Below, piece by piece: positions 22,140 to 35,279 of a DNA stretch of 64,000 nt. This DNA comes from Nageia nagi (lineage: Eukaryota; Pinophyta). Where the stretch lies: positions 52,638,001 through 52,702,000 of the forward strand of contig JBITNC010000001.1 of assembly GCA_050084985.1 (NCBI GenBank). The letters are read 5' to 3'. How positions within the stretch are numbered: the stretch's first letter is position 1; every line of letters begins with the position of its first letter. The position numbers and the translations under genes are program-made. The notes under the pieces are model-generated. The model did not search any database. It saw only the letters and a program-made list of their open reading frames with translations, and was not told where the DNA came from.

Positions 22140-22700
22140 TTTAAAAACTCTAAAAACTTTCAATACGGGCGTCAAATTTTAACATTCAAAGTTCCACCTT
22201 TCTGCGTCGCCTAGTACTTCGATTTGCTTTTTCTGAAAGCGTGAGCCACATTCTCATTGAAATTCGAGGGACGCAATTTCCAAGCGTAGGAATATTTGAT
22301 TGCTTTATATCATTTGTGCTCTGTGCGACAGCTTGTGAACGTAATGTAATGTCGCCAAGTCTTCAACTGCTCCGGTGTTTCCGATATTCAGATTTGATCG
22401 TATAAGCTGGTTTTGGCAGGTGGTTCATTGAATATTGTATTCGTAGATGGATAATCAACGATCCTCATTTAATAACAATTTTGGAGTTTTGTGGCATGTG
22501 GGTTGTGATGGTTGCAGAGTGAGCAGGCTGACATTTGCAATAGGAAACGGGTGGGAAGTCGTCAAAAAGCAAGCACAGACGTGATTGACTTGGCCTGTGT
22601 TAATCGGCCACGGTCTCCATCATAACATTTGGTTTGAAACGGACGATCTTAATGATGTCATTCTGACGGTGATTTCAATAACTTTTTTTTTTGGCTTTTG
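22140..22700 (+). other. GC-richer island, possible host 5' exon or promoter relic
   Basis: Base composition jumps relative to both flanks, with CG-containing words such as GGGCGTC, GCGTCGCC and CGGCCACGG. An ATG at about 22350 opens only 18 codons (MSPSLQLLRCF...), then GTATAAG, a possible splice donor; TTGCAG near 22515 could be an acceptor. This resembles the 5' end of a host gene whose remainder is missing, but I recognise no protein. Confidence 0.3.
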
Positions 22701-23089
22701 GTCTACAATTCCTTCATTTTCGGTTCGAATGGCTTCCATTCTCTTCATTTACTGCTATTAATTAAAGATTAGAATGAATTCTTCGCCATTTCATTATCAT
22801 CTATTTGAGTAGTTAAACTTTGGCATCACACTTGATTTCTAACTTTTGAAATTTAGATATTATATTGATTTGTTACATAAAATCAAAAAATTACTCATGG
22901 ATACATGCCAAATTTAAAGAAGGAACATCGAAGAGAATATGTATAATATATTATATGAATGTATGGAATTTAAAATTTATAATATATAAAATTAGGTTTA
23001 TATAAAAAATTAAAGAGAGATTGAAATAGTTAAAAGAGCAATCTACCTACCCAAGAATCTAATTAAATATGTTTAATCAAAACATTTTG
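22701..23089. other. AT-rich DNA, nothing recognised
   Basis: A T-run at 22682-22690 is followed by AT-rich sequence with no ORF, LTR end or tandem repeat that I can support. Confidence 0.4.
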
Positions 23090-23985
23090 ATACACAATTT
23101 CATTTAATTATATTCATGATTGAGATAAGACAATGATGTTATAAAAACTTGATATGTTAAAGAATATTAATAATGCATTAACTAAGTTTATCAATATTGG
23201 AAAATTTTGTTTTCATAAAAAAATTAAATAGTGTGGCACGGTTTCTTATTTACAAAATCTATTACAAATGAGAGTTTATTAAAATATATATTCTAACTTT
23301 ACATGTATTATAACAAAATTAAAGTTTGATTTTAAAAACTAATTTTGTATAAGAAATAGTAAAGATAATAGTTAAAGAGCAATCTATCTATAAAAGAATT
23401 TAATCAATTGATAGCATGAAATAAAAAAAGTTCGTTATTTTAAAAATACTTACCTTCTATAGTATTTTTTACATTTTTTTCCCATTTTTTCTTTATTTTT
23501 CTACTGTTTTTACCATTTTTTCCTTATTTGGTTTCGGACCGTATTTTCAAAAAATCATATGTTTATTCTATGATTAATAGTAGGTGTACAAGGTGCACCT
23601 ACTATCAACTCGATAGGATTTTTGGTATGTTTCAACTTTTAGGAGCAAGATTAACACTTGGACCACTCTCATGAGAGATTTGAGCTACCCATCTCTCCAA
23701 CTCCCCTATTTGTCAATTCATAACGTTAATTCATTTTATTTAATCATATTCATGATTGAAATAAGAAAATTGGTGTTATAAAAATTTGATATGTTAATGA
23801 GTATTAGTAATACATTGACTAAGTTTATGAATATTGAGAAGTTTTATTTCTATAAGAGACCAATTGATGTGAATACTCTTTAAAAGATCAAAGATTTATG
23901 AAATCTTCATTTACGAAATTTATAACAAATAAAAATTTATTAAAATATATAATATAATTTTATATGTATTATACCAAAATAACTA
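23090..23985. repeat. Diverged direct duplication of about 250 bp
   Basis: 23090-23340 and 23735-23985 share the same order of words: ATATTCATGATTGA-ATAAGA, GTTATAAAAA-TTGATATGTTAA, ACTAAGTTTAT-AATATTG, then TTACAAATA/AAAATTTATTAAAATATATA and ATGTATTATA. They are separated by about 400 bp of T-rich sequence and a hairpin. They may be the ends of an old element; I do not recognise which. Confidence 0.6.
23577..23605. repeat. Perfect 10-bp arm hairpin
   Basis: ATAGTAGGTG and CACCTACTAT are separated by nine bases. It lies within a stretch whose minus strand also reads a tRNA-like GGGTAGCTCAAA (about 23677-23688). Confidence 0.6.
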
Positions 23986-24239
23986 AAATAAACTTAACTA
24001 TTTTATTATAAATTTTAATTCTAACAATAATAATTATTTAAATACATAAAGGATATATACTTTTATCTTTAAACAAACTTTCATTAATACTACAAACCAT
24101 TACATTTAAAAAAAAAAAAGTTAAAATCATCTCTTATTCAATCAAAAACAGTATAATTTTGAGGTTTACAGCTTTATAATTTTATTTAAATTAGTTGAAC
24201 GCAGATTTCGTAGAATACTTTTATTATTATTTAATTAAT

Positions 24240-24831
24240 CTTTTCAATCCCGGATTAACCGTCTTTGCGATGTGTTGCAACCGCCGACAAATTCTCGGAC
24301 TTTAAAGCAGCCAAATTTGAATGCTTTCCACTGCTTCCTCTCGACTTTTTTGCAGATTGGGCTCCACAACTCTCGTCCTTAACAGCAAAGACTTGGACTC
24401 CTCGCTGCGCTGTTCCACATTCTACACCACGTTGACGTCGCGGAGTTCACAAACCCAGGACTCTATCCGACTATCCAAATCAATACCTGCCAGACCGAGC
24501 ACAATAAATTCTCATACCACCAACCGAAACTTTCCAGAAAAACCACCCATCCCAACCGGACATCACCCAATAAATAAATCAATGCTCCCAAAGCTTCGTC
24601 CAATGGAGCAATTAATGCTCTGTCTGTCCGAACGATAGGATGAAATCCTAGAAAATCGAAACATCCGTTGTCTCCTCACACGCCCTCCCTTCTTACACTA
24701 GGCGACCCGACCTCGACCTCTTCCAGACCAGCTGTGACCTGCCCAGATCAGGCATTGCGTACAGTCACCACAATTTCAACATGATAAAGGCCATTGTCGG
24801 TCAATAACCGTACCAGGGAGCCAACAAAGCA
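24240..24831 (+). pseudogene. GC-rich coding relic upstream of the receptor kinase
   Basis: GC content rises sharply at 24240 and stays high into the kinase gene. One frame has an ORF of 105 codons (24321-24638, Ser/Thr/Pro-rich). Another has a protein-like stretch (about 24290-24425, DKFSDFKAAKFECFPLLPL). A third (24695-24831) reads CDLPRSGIAYSHHNFNM and enters the kinase frame after a single TAA near 24805 that could be a former CAA. I recognise none of these. It may be the remains of a host gene, or the kinase gene's 5' untranslated region. Confidence 0.35.
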
Positions 24832-24909
24832 GTGATCCTCTCAAACGCCAGAGAAACGGAAGCCATGACGGGTTTCAAATATGAGCCGTGTACACTTACA
24901 GGCACCAGG

Positions 24910-26950
24910 ATGTTCTTGGTATTTTTTGTAGTAGCTTTGTGTGTAATTACAGTCCATGCCCAGAAGATCGATTTGGTATTCCATGGGTTCCAAAGCAGCA
25001 ATCTGAGCCTGAGTGGCGTGGCCAACGTAGACGCAGCTGGGGTTCTGGAGATCACCAACGACACCCAGCGGTTGCTCGGCCACGCCATGTATCCTACGCC
25101 GCTCAAGTTCAAGAACGCTTCCACGGGCAATGTTTTTTCTTTCAGCACGACGTTCGTGTTCTCTATTTCGCCCGAGTACCCGACGCTCGGAGGCCACGGC
25201 ATGGCCTTCGTGGTGAGCCCTTCCTGGAACCTCGCCGGATCGTTGCCCAGTCAGTATCTGGGCATCTTTAACTCCTCCGCTAATGGACAGGATTATAACC
25301 ACATCTTCGCCGTGGAGTTCGACACCGTGAAGGATTTCGAGTTCCAGGACATAGACGACAACCATGTGGGAATCGACGTCAACAATCTCACATCCCTCAT
25401 GGCCGCCACGGCCGCGTTCCGCAACGCCACGGGAGGGATCCAGGAGTTCAATCTCAAGGCGGAGAGGAGCATCCGCTGCTGGGTAGATTACGATGGCGAA
25501 AAAATGTTGGTAAACGTTACCGTTGCTCCCAGTACTGAGCCACGGCCCGGAGCTCCGCTCATCTCGACGAAAGTGAACCTGAGCAACGTTCTGAGAGACA
25601 AGATGTACGTGGGGTTCTCGGCGTCGACGGGGCTGTTGTCCAGCGCACATCGGGTTTACGGGTGGAGCTTCGCCATGAACGGGCGCGCCGCCGAGCTGCA
25701 GCTTTCGAACCTTCCACAGATAGTGGCGGCGCACTCACCTGTGAAATCGAAGGGCTTCATCATCGGAGTCTCCTTTGCGGGTGTTTGTTTTTTGGCGGCG
25801 GCGGTTCTAGCGGTGACGATCGTTTTGCGCCGGATTAGAGATATTGAGGTGATTGAGGACTGGGAGCTCGAGTACGGGCCACATAGATTTTCCTACAAGG
25901 AACTGCAACTGGCGACGAGGGGATTCAGGGACAAGGAGCTTTTGGGTTTCGGGGATTTGGGAGAGTTTATAAAGGAGTTATGCCCAGTACTGGTTTGGAA
26001 GTTGCAGTGAAAAGGGTTTCTCATGAATCAAAGCAGGGGCTCCGAGAGTTCGTCGCGGAGATTGCGAGTATCGGTCGGCTCCGCCACCGGAACCTGGTGC
26101 AGCTCCAGGGATGGTGCAGGTTCAAAGGGGAATTGCTCCTTGTGTACGATTACATGCCTAATGGAAGCTTGGATAAATACTTGTTCGAGGATTCGAAGAT
26201 TCTTCTGAGCTGGGGGCAGAGGTACAGGATTTTACAGGGTGTGGCCTCGGGGCTGCTTTATTTGCACGAGGAATGGGAGCAGACGGTTGTGCACAGAGAC
26301 GTGAAGGCCAGCAATGTTTTGCTGGACTCGGAATGGAATGGGAGACTCGGGGATTTTGGGCTTGCGAGACTTTACGAGCACGGTTCGAATCCCCACACGA
26401 CACACGTTGTGGGCACACTTGGGTACCTGGCGCCCGAGCTTACAAAAACTGGCAAGTCCACGACGTCGAGCGACGTTTTTGCTTTCGGAGCCCTGTTGTT
26501 GGAGGTGGCGGGCGGGCGGCGCCCAATCGAGCCCAAGAGATCTCCTGAAGAATTAGTTCTGGTAGATTGGGTTTGGGAGCTTCATTCCAAGGGGAAAATA
26601 TTGCAGGCGGTGGATCCGAAAATGCAGAATGACTATGTGGGTGAAGAGATTATGGATGTGTTGCAATTGGGTTTGTTGTGTTCGCATCCTCAGCCTGAGG
26701 CGAGACCCACCATGAGACAAGTGGTGCAAATCCTCTCAGGGTTGTGAAGGTTCCGGCGTTGCCATCCGAGCCTCCTTCGGTGGACACGCCGCCTGTGACC
26801 CAATTCTTTGGTGATTTTGTGCATTCGTTTTCTTCGTACAAGAATGGATCTCTGAATAACATGTCACATGCAACTTCCAGTTCTGATAGTAGGCCAGCGT
26901 TTACGCCTGATGAATCTTCGCCCATTACGCTGTTGCAGGGAAGAGACTGA
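24910..26950 (+). CDS. L-type lectin receptor-like kinase, frameshifted twice in the sequence
   Basis: Intronless, GC-rich, and by far the best-preserved host gene. I prefer ATG 24910: it begins a signal peptide ([17 protein letters not shown], cut before QKIDLVF) and has A at -3. In-frame ATGs at 24832 and 24865 would only add a hydrophilic leader. Next come a legume-lectin domain (about 24960-25690, with [20 protein letters not shown] and YVGFSASTG), a transmembrane helix (about 25755-25830), then a kinase: glycine loop at 25945-25965, VAVKR lysine, catalytic HRDVKASN (about 26290-26315), [16 protein letters not shown] and RPTMRQVV. The frame breaks inside the glycine loop (25951-25954) and again at 26739-26741. 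Each break fits loss of one G from a G run. With both restored, the length would be about 680 residues, normal for the family. Known role: plasma-membrane RD kinase sensing extracellular ligands. If the indels are real it is a recent pseudogene. Confidence 0.92.
25951..25954 (+). other. Frameshift 1 in the receptor kinase, G run
   Basis: GGGGATTTGG in the glycine-rich loop. A fifth G would give the conserved G-x-G-x-F-G-x-V-Y reading. Without it the frame ends at 26010. Confidence 0.85.
26739..26741 (+). other. Frameshift 2 in the receptor kinase, G run
   Basis: CAGGGTTGTGAAGG after the last kinase helix. One more G would avoid the TGA at 26745 and join the 68-codon tail (V-K-V-P-A-L-P...), which resembles the usual LecRK tail after the kinase domain. 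Confidence 0.75.
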
Positions 26951-28544
26951 GGAATCACTACAAATGTGTTTTAGGGAGCTTATTTTGGACACCGGGAATA
27001 GCCAAAGTGATTTCAATTTTTACTAAATTTCAAAGCAAAATCTGTAAAATAACAGAATGCTCATTTGTGCTTTTCTTTATTGCATACGATTTTGTTTGGA
27101 TGCATGTGGCTTGGACATTCAAGAGGATGATGTATTCGGCCATATGTTTGTTTGTTGTTGAGAATGTATATTTTTAAGTATTATTTGGGGATCATACTCG
27201 TCTTGAATCTATGACATGTAAATGCTTTTTCAAAGTTAGTTTTTTTTTTTGTTAAAACAATCTTGGCTTCAATGTTGAAAATCATGAATGGAATCTCTAC
27301 ATGAACTCCACCGTGGTGAACTTTGTAATTTCCATTAGTGGATTATCTACCACCGTAATATGTTTGCAAATGAGCTACTTGAGGTTGAGTTGCTTTCTTG
27401 TAGTAGCTCATCTGAGGCTTGCCAAGGATGTAGTCCTATCCTTTACAAATAATCTTCTGTTAATTTCCCCACCAGCAGTATTTTGGATCGTGGTGTGCAT
27501 GTTTTTATAGGCCCTGTATTCTGTTGTAGCTGAGAGCAATTTATAGGAATTCCCGCCGACTCTGCTTCACTTCAGAAATTCTGTGATCGAATATTTGGCT
27601 TCAAGGTCGAGGCAGAAGTAGTCGGCTCATACAAAAAGAAAATCATGCTAGGAAATAGAAGTCATAAGAATCTGCAAAAACAAGTGAGGAAAAATTCTTG
27701 CCACATGTCATATGCTACAATATTGAATTCAAATGCAATTTTTTCATTGGGAATCAGAAAATTCATGACAATTACAGTAACTTTTCTGCAAGTTGTAGAG
27801 ACACTTTTCTGCAAGTAGCGCCAGATGGATAGCGTCAAAAGATTTAGGGATGTTCAGGGTCCTGTTACATCTAAGATTTCAGTGCTTCCAGTCACAAGGT
27901 TGCAAGAACTTGTGACCTGAAAAGGTTTAAAAATAACGGCAAGCTATGTATGTATTTTACGATGGTAATCATATATTTATTTATCTATAGTTAATAGTTA
28001 TACATGAAGCACAAGAGAGATTCATATCTGAAATATACAATGAACCTTAAACTCAAATGTATAATTTGTGTTGTAGAATAAACTATAAACATAACAAGTG
28101 TTGAAAGTGTAAACTTAAGCGTCATTTCTCGTAAGTTTAAAAAAAAATTGGATTTATTCAAATTGGAGAAATTTTGAAAAAAAAATGGTTTTCTTATCCA
28201 TTCAATATTTCTATCAAGTTTTTACAATTGAATCTCTTGGAATATCAAAGGTATTGTTGAACTAAGGTCTATGTTCTAGTATTGTCATCTTGTTCATTTT
28301 CCACTTTAATGTTTAATTGGCATCCATCTTTAATTAACAATTTAGTACTCTCACTCATTGGATAAGGCTATTCGATAATCAAAATGTGATCATAAAGCTC
28401 GTGTGTATATCAAAATCTCGTCACGATTTTCTCTACTTCGTTCCATTTCATTATAAAGATTATGCATATATACATAAAGCTTGTACATATATGCAAAAAA
28501 AAGATGGGAAAAATCTAAATATCTAAAATACGAAAAATGATATT

Positions 28545-28620
28545 TCAAGGATTCGAACATGGGTTGCTTATCTCATATTCCAATGTGTTTACCACTATGA
28601 TAACATTTTGTTCACCCACA
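28545..28620 (-). mobile_element. tRNA-derived SINE head or tRNA relic (candidate)
   Basis: The minus strand has a perfect Pol III B box GTTCGAATCC (28558-28549). About 35-50 bases upstream is an A-box-like TATCATAGTGGTAAAC with one mismatch to the consensus core. The spacing fits a tRNA or SINE head. I cannot fold a complete cloverleaf with confidence and no second copy was found in the window. Confidence 0.35.
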
Positions 28621-28771
28621 CATCTACCCAATCTCTAAAATAACTTTTCTACTTGATATATGCCCAAAATGAAGTGCTAGCTATCACAAATGAGGGGAAA
28701 ATCCCTTTTTATAGAATTTTGTTTTCAATTGTCCAGATGAGTAGCTAGTCATTTGGACGATTGCAAAATAG

Positions 28772-28788
28772 GATCGTTCAGAACGATC
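28772..28788. repeat. Near-perfect 17-base palindrome
   Basis: GATCGTTC-A-GAACGATC, with 8-base perfect arms around one base, in otherwise AT-rich DNA. Significance unknown. Confidence 0.5.
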
Positions 28789-29551
28789 AACCAATCGTTA
28801 GGACGACTTTGATCTACTATGATTTTGACCATTTTTGACTAAATGTTTACATTTAAACTCAAATATTTATGTTTGCTAAAGGTATGTAATTTTGGGGTGT
28901 TTACAATTGCCACTTTTCGAGCTGGATTTTGCAAGCATGCAAGGCTTAGCACAAAAACCAAAGGTAAATGATTATGTTGATTGTTATTATTAACACCTAA
29001 AAAGTAATTTTAATTTAATTAAAATACACCTTTTAGCTATTTGAAATGATTTATTTAATTAATTGACTTAATACTTTTTTTATCGTGTACACTCAACAAC
29101 TTTTATGTTTTATGATAATAGGTCGACTTGAAGATAAGCCCAAGAAGGAGTCTTGGCCCATGTGCACCATAAGCCTAAGGATGAGTCTTGGCACTAGACT
29201 TGCTATTTATAAAGGTGGAAGGGTTGTGCATGAAAAATCATGGCATGATCTGAAATCCTTGATAGGTGATAAAATACTTGGTGCTATTGAAAGGTGTCTC
29301 TTGACGCCACCTATCATATATGGATTTTGTTATACTTTGAGTTTTGCATTTCTACGATCTTTTTAAACCAATCACATGCAATATTCTTAGATTCAAAGAG
29401 GATTTGATGATGATGAGTGAAACTTTGAGGTTTTTTGGAAAGGACATCGTACAACGATGTTAGGTTCCTAGCGATAACATTTGGTGGAGGATGAATTGGT
29501 AGCTCCATTTTCATAGAGAATTTCATTGTCGATCTCTTTGGGTTGGATATT

Positions 29552-29563
29552 CACTACAAGAAA
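29552..29563 (+). repeat. CACTA terminal inverted-repeat end
   Basis: CACTACAAGAAA followed by TTAAGCATCGAGCATC. The family's transposase binds near and cuts at such ends. The partner end was not found. Confidence 0.65.
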
Positions 29564-30939
29564 TTAAGCATCGAGCATCAGACATAGCATCAGGGTTTTT
29601 TATGGACTTCTAACATCATTTTCATTAGGTCTCATCAAGTCTCATCAAGGGTTTGATTTTCATTGTTTTTTTAAATTTTCCTAACGTAATTCATAATGAT
29701 ATTTATGATGTTAATTTGAAAGTTCTTGATGCTATTATGGATGATATATATGTCATTTATTTGTAATATCCTAGCTTTATAGATGACACAATATCATCTC
29801 CAAACATTTTGAAACCAACAAAATCTGTTGGAAATCTTAAAACTTTGAAGTTCAAGATCCCTAAGTAAGCAAAAAGAGAAAAAAGAAGGGGGTATATCAT
29901 GTCCAACAACTTCACATCTTTGGTGAGTAAATCCACATGCCTAACCTTTTTCTTATGTTGAAAGTGAGGTTTAATTCTAAAGGTTTGTGGGTGATTTTGG
30001 TTTGCAAGAGGTTTCTTCACACTCTGCAAAGAAAATCAGATCATCAAGGGGTTATAGGAACATAATTAATCTATTTGAATGATAAAGAAGAGGAAAGTAA
30101 TCATCATGCCCTAAAGTTAGAGAGCCATGAAGGCCATGATGTTAAGCCATCCCCATACGGTGAGTAATTTCCTTTTACTTAAAAACCAATGAAGGACTTC
30201 GTAACTTTAGATATGGAATTCCTTCCAAGTACACCAGTCACCCTTATGTATGTAGATGATTTTGAAGGTCCCAAGCTATTTGAAAAAGATAAAATTGAAT
30301 TCTCATGTAATATGGAGAAGTCTGCATTTGGTCATTCAAATCAACTTGTAAGATAACTCTTCATCTCACAATCAACATCTTAGAAAAATGTATTTGAGAT
30401 TTTTCTTCTTTATATTCTCGTTATTTATCTAGATTGGATTATAGTACGTTCCCAATTCCTTTGTTCGAATATGGTTTTCTCATAAAAGGGAAAAAGTGTT
30501 GTTAGTGTGTTAGATGAGAAAATGGTGTGTAAACTTCGTAGCAAGCGTTGGACCAACCCATGTTAGGTGTAGGCTTCTGAATGGTTGGAATCATTTTGTT
30601 ATTAACAATCAATTTCAGCTCATTGATACTTGTCATATTGAATTGATAGACAAAACAAAGTATGTATTCAAAATCAAAATATATAGAGCTTAAACTAACA
30701 TCACAATGTTATATAATTCTCCTAACACTATCACAGAACACACTCCCATTATAGATGAGTGAGTGTAAATTTCAAATATTTAATTTTTTTTACAATTGAA
30801 TTATATTTTTGTTTTTAAATTATTTTTCAATCAAATTTTTTCATAAACTTGAAAAAATAGGTTATCTTGTTCATAAAATATAAAACACTATTATGAATCA
30901 TTTAATTTTCATTTATATCATCTTCATCAATAGGAGATA

Positions 30940-33900
30940 CAATATGTTTTCCTTTAGGATAAATATTAATTATAAACCACATTGTCTCATTCTCCACATC
31001 TGGACAGAAAAATACTTGACTACAATGTTGTGGTAAAACATAAGGCTCTTTATCTTCAACTAAATATTTTGTAGAGTTGATTGCAAATTATTCACTATTG
31101 TCATCATGTAAGATTGTTCTTATATCAAGGGTGTTAAACCATTTACATCTAAATACTACACATTGGATGACCTATATCCAACTAAATAATTTGTTGAATT
31201 TTTCCAACATATTGTAATATTCCTTCTATCAAGGTTTTATCTCTTATACTTGCATGACTTGCTTGGTGAAAATCAACCATCACTCCACAATCAAATGTCA
31301 CTCTATTCTTATCAATATTTTCAATTCTAAAGTGTTCAGCATATGTTCACATTGAAGAGAAAGATAATGCCTGTAAATATGTATATAAAAAATATTATTA
31401 ATGCAATCATTATATTTATATAAACTATCATGCTCTTATAAAAACATCAAAAATTAAATACATATAAGTAAATTAATAATAATTACATTTTGATTGCATA
31501 CAATAGATATATTGTGAACATATTCATTTATATTTTCATCTCCTTATCTTTCTTTTTCATAAATTTCTTCCTTCAACCATGACCTTGGACACTTTGTTGG
31601 CTAATTTTTTGTGTCTTAGATGTGCAGGAGAGGTGTCCCTCTTGGATTTTATCTACAAAACAAGGCACGTTCTTCTTCAAGTCTACTTCTTTTACTTTTG
31701 TACAATTCAATCCACTCCTTTCAACATTCCATATTCATCATGATGAACTAGTTTATAGATTCAAACTCATGATAATTTGTGAAATCACGATGACATAATA
31801 TACATCCATTAGAAATCATTAATTAAGTTAAATCCAAAATGCATGTTATACTTATAAATTAGTAATATCTTTAACATTTTTAGTACCTTTAAGAGTATAA
31901 TTTATCCCATTATATTCCAAAATCTCTCCAAATTTTTCTATATCTTTGTCTGCTTGCCTCATCTTTATGGCAAAAGCATGGATTTGGGAAATATACTCAA
32001 ATGTATAAAACAATTCTTATACAATGTATCCCTCACCCATTGATCATTTTGGTCATGATTTTTGTCTAACAAATTATTTTAATACTTTTAAAAACCTCTT
32101 TACAAAAAACATGCTTCTAGCACTTATAACACTTGTTATTTATATATCATTTACAAGTTAGATTAATAAGTGTACTTGTATGTACATAAAAGCTCCAAGA
32201 ATTTCCTTTTCAAAGGTATAGACAATTTTAGCAATTTCTCTGTGCCATATAGGTATTTCACTCATAGGTATCTTCTTTCTAGTTATTTACCTATTGATAA
32301 AAACATAATATCATGAGATATCAAAATTGATAGAAAAATTAGGAAACAATAATAATTAAACACATGCTATTTTTTAATAGACCAATGCCATAATATGTCA
32401 TACTTAGAAATATTGATAGTCAACCAATTACCTTCTCTCTAAGATCTGGAGGTAAATTCTTACATCCACAAATTGCAATTGGAAAAATATGTTATACATA
32501 AAGTTATGTATTATGCAAATGGTATTAATCATTATATTTAAAAAAAAAAATATTAATACTAAAAAAATAATTTCTATAGACATATATTATGAGAATACCT
32601 TTAAGAAGTTATGGTAATCATGAGATTTTAATCTTGTTAATCTACCATCAATAGTGAATTCTTTTCTTATAGATGATCCATATTGAGTTGGTGTTTTAAT
32701 GGTTTTAATATCAATGTGTACCATGTTCACTTATTCTTTAAACATTATCCATGGTAAGTGAGCAAGTGTTTTTTTTTTTTCATTCTATCTAATATCCATA
32801 AGAAACACTTTGTATTGATGTCTTTTAAGTCATTTCTTACATTAATAGTATATGATTTTGTAGTTGTTGTATACTGATACAAAGAAGATGCAACATTCTT
32901 TATAATGTGCATAGGATCTATGCATTAAATGTGCATAGGATCCATGTATTAAATGTGCCACTAACAAGTTCTTGCAGTATGGAAGTTTATAAGAGATTGA
33001 TAGTCTTTTTACACTTAAAAACATGTATAAAGTCAATCATTTAATTAGTAAAGTAATAAAATTGAAATATTACAAACATGTTTTTGTATAATAACTAAAC
33101 ATAATGATATATTTTATTAAAATTCACCTTTGGGTAAGTCATCTTCATCAACAATAAAATCATCTGAGTCTTTATGTCATTATTCCTTGTTAAATCTTCC
33201 CCAATATATGTCTTCACTTTGTTGGAACTTTTCCCACCAAACCATAAAAATTGCATAATTGGGAGTGGGGGTGTAATCAAACTCGCCATCAAAATGTGAT
33301 GAATTACACCACGAAATTCATGATGTATTGACAAATATTTTCTATTGCCAAGGTATTCCATCTTCCTCATGGAACTCGAATACCTTGCTGTGAGATTTTT
33401 TGTGCATCGTGAGCAAGTATAATAACCTTTTATCTAAAGGCCTGTAAAAATATTTATTTGAGAATACATTATCATTAGGTAAAATAAAATCAAATATTTA
33501 CAATGAGGTTGATTTGTTATACAATGCATATTTAATAAAGGTTGTACATCATACACATACTTGAAAAAATAGTAAGTCCTTGAAAGTCATGTATAGTCCA
33601 AAATAGTATACCATATAGTGTGAATGATCTCTATTGGATAGATCTACTTATGTCAATCATGCTATGAATTTCATTCCATAATTTTATCAATTAAACAATT
33701 AATGGTTCAAGGTAGACATCCATATTTCTCACCTAATATTTTCCAAGAACTATAAGAGTCAACATCAAATATTCTTTTTTTTATAAGTATCCATGGAAGT
33801 AGGTTATAGTTAATTATAACAATAGGCCACAATGAATAATTAGATGATTGTACAAAAAATGGATTGATACAATAAATTACTAAACCTAATATGATACTCC

Positions 33901-34600
33901 TAGGTTCATTCCAAAATTTATATAGCCATGTATCCTTTATATGTCTCATTGCTCTATTATTTGTAGAAATGTGTAGTACATCATCTTCATTTCTATGTTT
34001 TTCATTTCAATCCATATACTATTCAAGTGAATTACACCAAAACATTTGAATCAACCTAGAAATGATTGACATATGGCAAACAACCTTTTGAGGAATAGTT
34101 TGCCCTTTTGTTCCTTATCAATATCTATTTACATCATACTTTGTACATGTATTCAAAGTTACATATGCTCCTCTATACAGCATGCAATCATTAATATAAG
34201 GATGGTATGAATGAAACTCTACACCTACATCTTTCAAAATTTCATGTCTTTTTACATGAACGAGGGACGATATTATCATTTGGAAGAACCTTATCTCTTA
34301 GTAACCTATAATACCACAAATAGCAATAAAATTATTGTGTAAAATAATATAATATATTATATGTCATTATCATTTATATATTAGATATAAAAAAAATCAA
34401 ATAATTAGAATGTTAATGAAAAACAAAAAATATACATACTCAAGAATATTAGTGAAACTTGTATCTGACCATCCATATTTGGCTTTTAAATTTATCAAAA
34501 GAAGGGTTGTTGATAACATGGTCAAATGTGCTCCTTTATATAGAAGGGTTTTGGAATCACTACACAAGTTTCCTTTTTCAAAGATATTATCACATTATGA
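30940..34600 (-). pseudogene. CACTA transposase relic (TNP2 and DUF4216-like regions)
   Basis: Read on the minus strand from high to low coordinates: G-A-H-L-T...LKAKYGW-SDTSF near 34460-34540, NDCMLYRGAY near 34180 (the conserved nDCiLyr block of TNP2), VVCHMSIISRLIQM near 34060, and 33949-33707 with WNEPRSIILGLVIYCINPF and WPIVIINYNLLPWI, which match the TNP2 core closely. Then come a LGNRKYL block near 33350, LKSHDYHNFLK near 32610 (a hallmark before DUF4218), and KYLVEDKEPYVLPQHCSQVFF near 31060 (DUF4216-like). Stops and frameshifts separate every piece. Family role: cut-and-paste transposition of CACTA elements. Family matches are from memory of conserved motifs. Confidence 0.82.
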
Positions 34601-35279
34601 TGAACATCATCTAGATAGAATTTTGACTCAATTAAATCATTCAATGCATTTTATTCTTGATGAGTATTAATATCCTCTAGTTCATCATTATAATCATCAT
34701 CACTTTTTGTATAAACGACTACATGAATAGGATCTTTTGGATTTGGATTTGTTAGAAAACATGTATAATCTTCACCATTGAATACTTCATGTAGTCACTT
34801 CCTTTGTCTCTAATTTGTATTTTTGGATGCATAATTAGTAAATGATCAAATGATCTTGAGTAGTGATCATGGCTATTTGGTACAAGATGACATGTCTATT
34901 AATTACTTAGTTATTATAAATAATTAACAAATGTAATATTATTTTTTCACATGTATATCATAATATAAAAGTAAATAGTAATATTATTTTTTTATAAGTG
35001 TAATATCAAAATTTTCAAGGTGTGATAAATACTTACTAAGGAAAAATCATCATATATCCATTACATCATTGTTTACAATATCCAAAAAGTAACTATCAAT
35101 AACTTTAACAATAACAACACTTCCAATAGTTATGTAAATATAAAATAACATATCTTAACAAGTTACTAGAGAAACATAGAGCGTCATAACTACCTACTGC
35201 AATGTTATTCAATTATTACTAGAACCAACTCCTTTGTCTCGATGCTTTGTTCTTGGTTTAATTATTACATTTAGATCTC

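Larger units (their letters stand above)
26951..29551. other. 3' flank of the kinase and gene-free AT-rich DNA
   Basis: No supported gene. ORFs at 27301-27510, 29085-29366 and 29526-29314 (minus) have no recognisable domain. A moderately GC-rich patch at 27500-27920 is unique sequence of unknown origin. A tRNA-like promoter pair and a 17-base palindrome are listed separately. Confidence 0.45.

Noticed and set aside
24841-25734. 297-codon minus-strand ORF opposite the lectin domain
   Set aside because: GC-rich shadow of the receptor kinase with no domain of its own; the plus frame has all the motifs.
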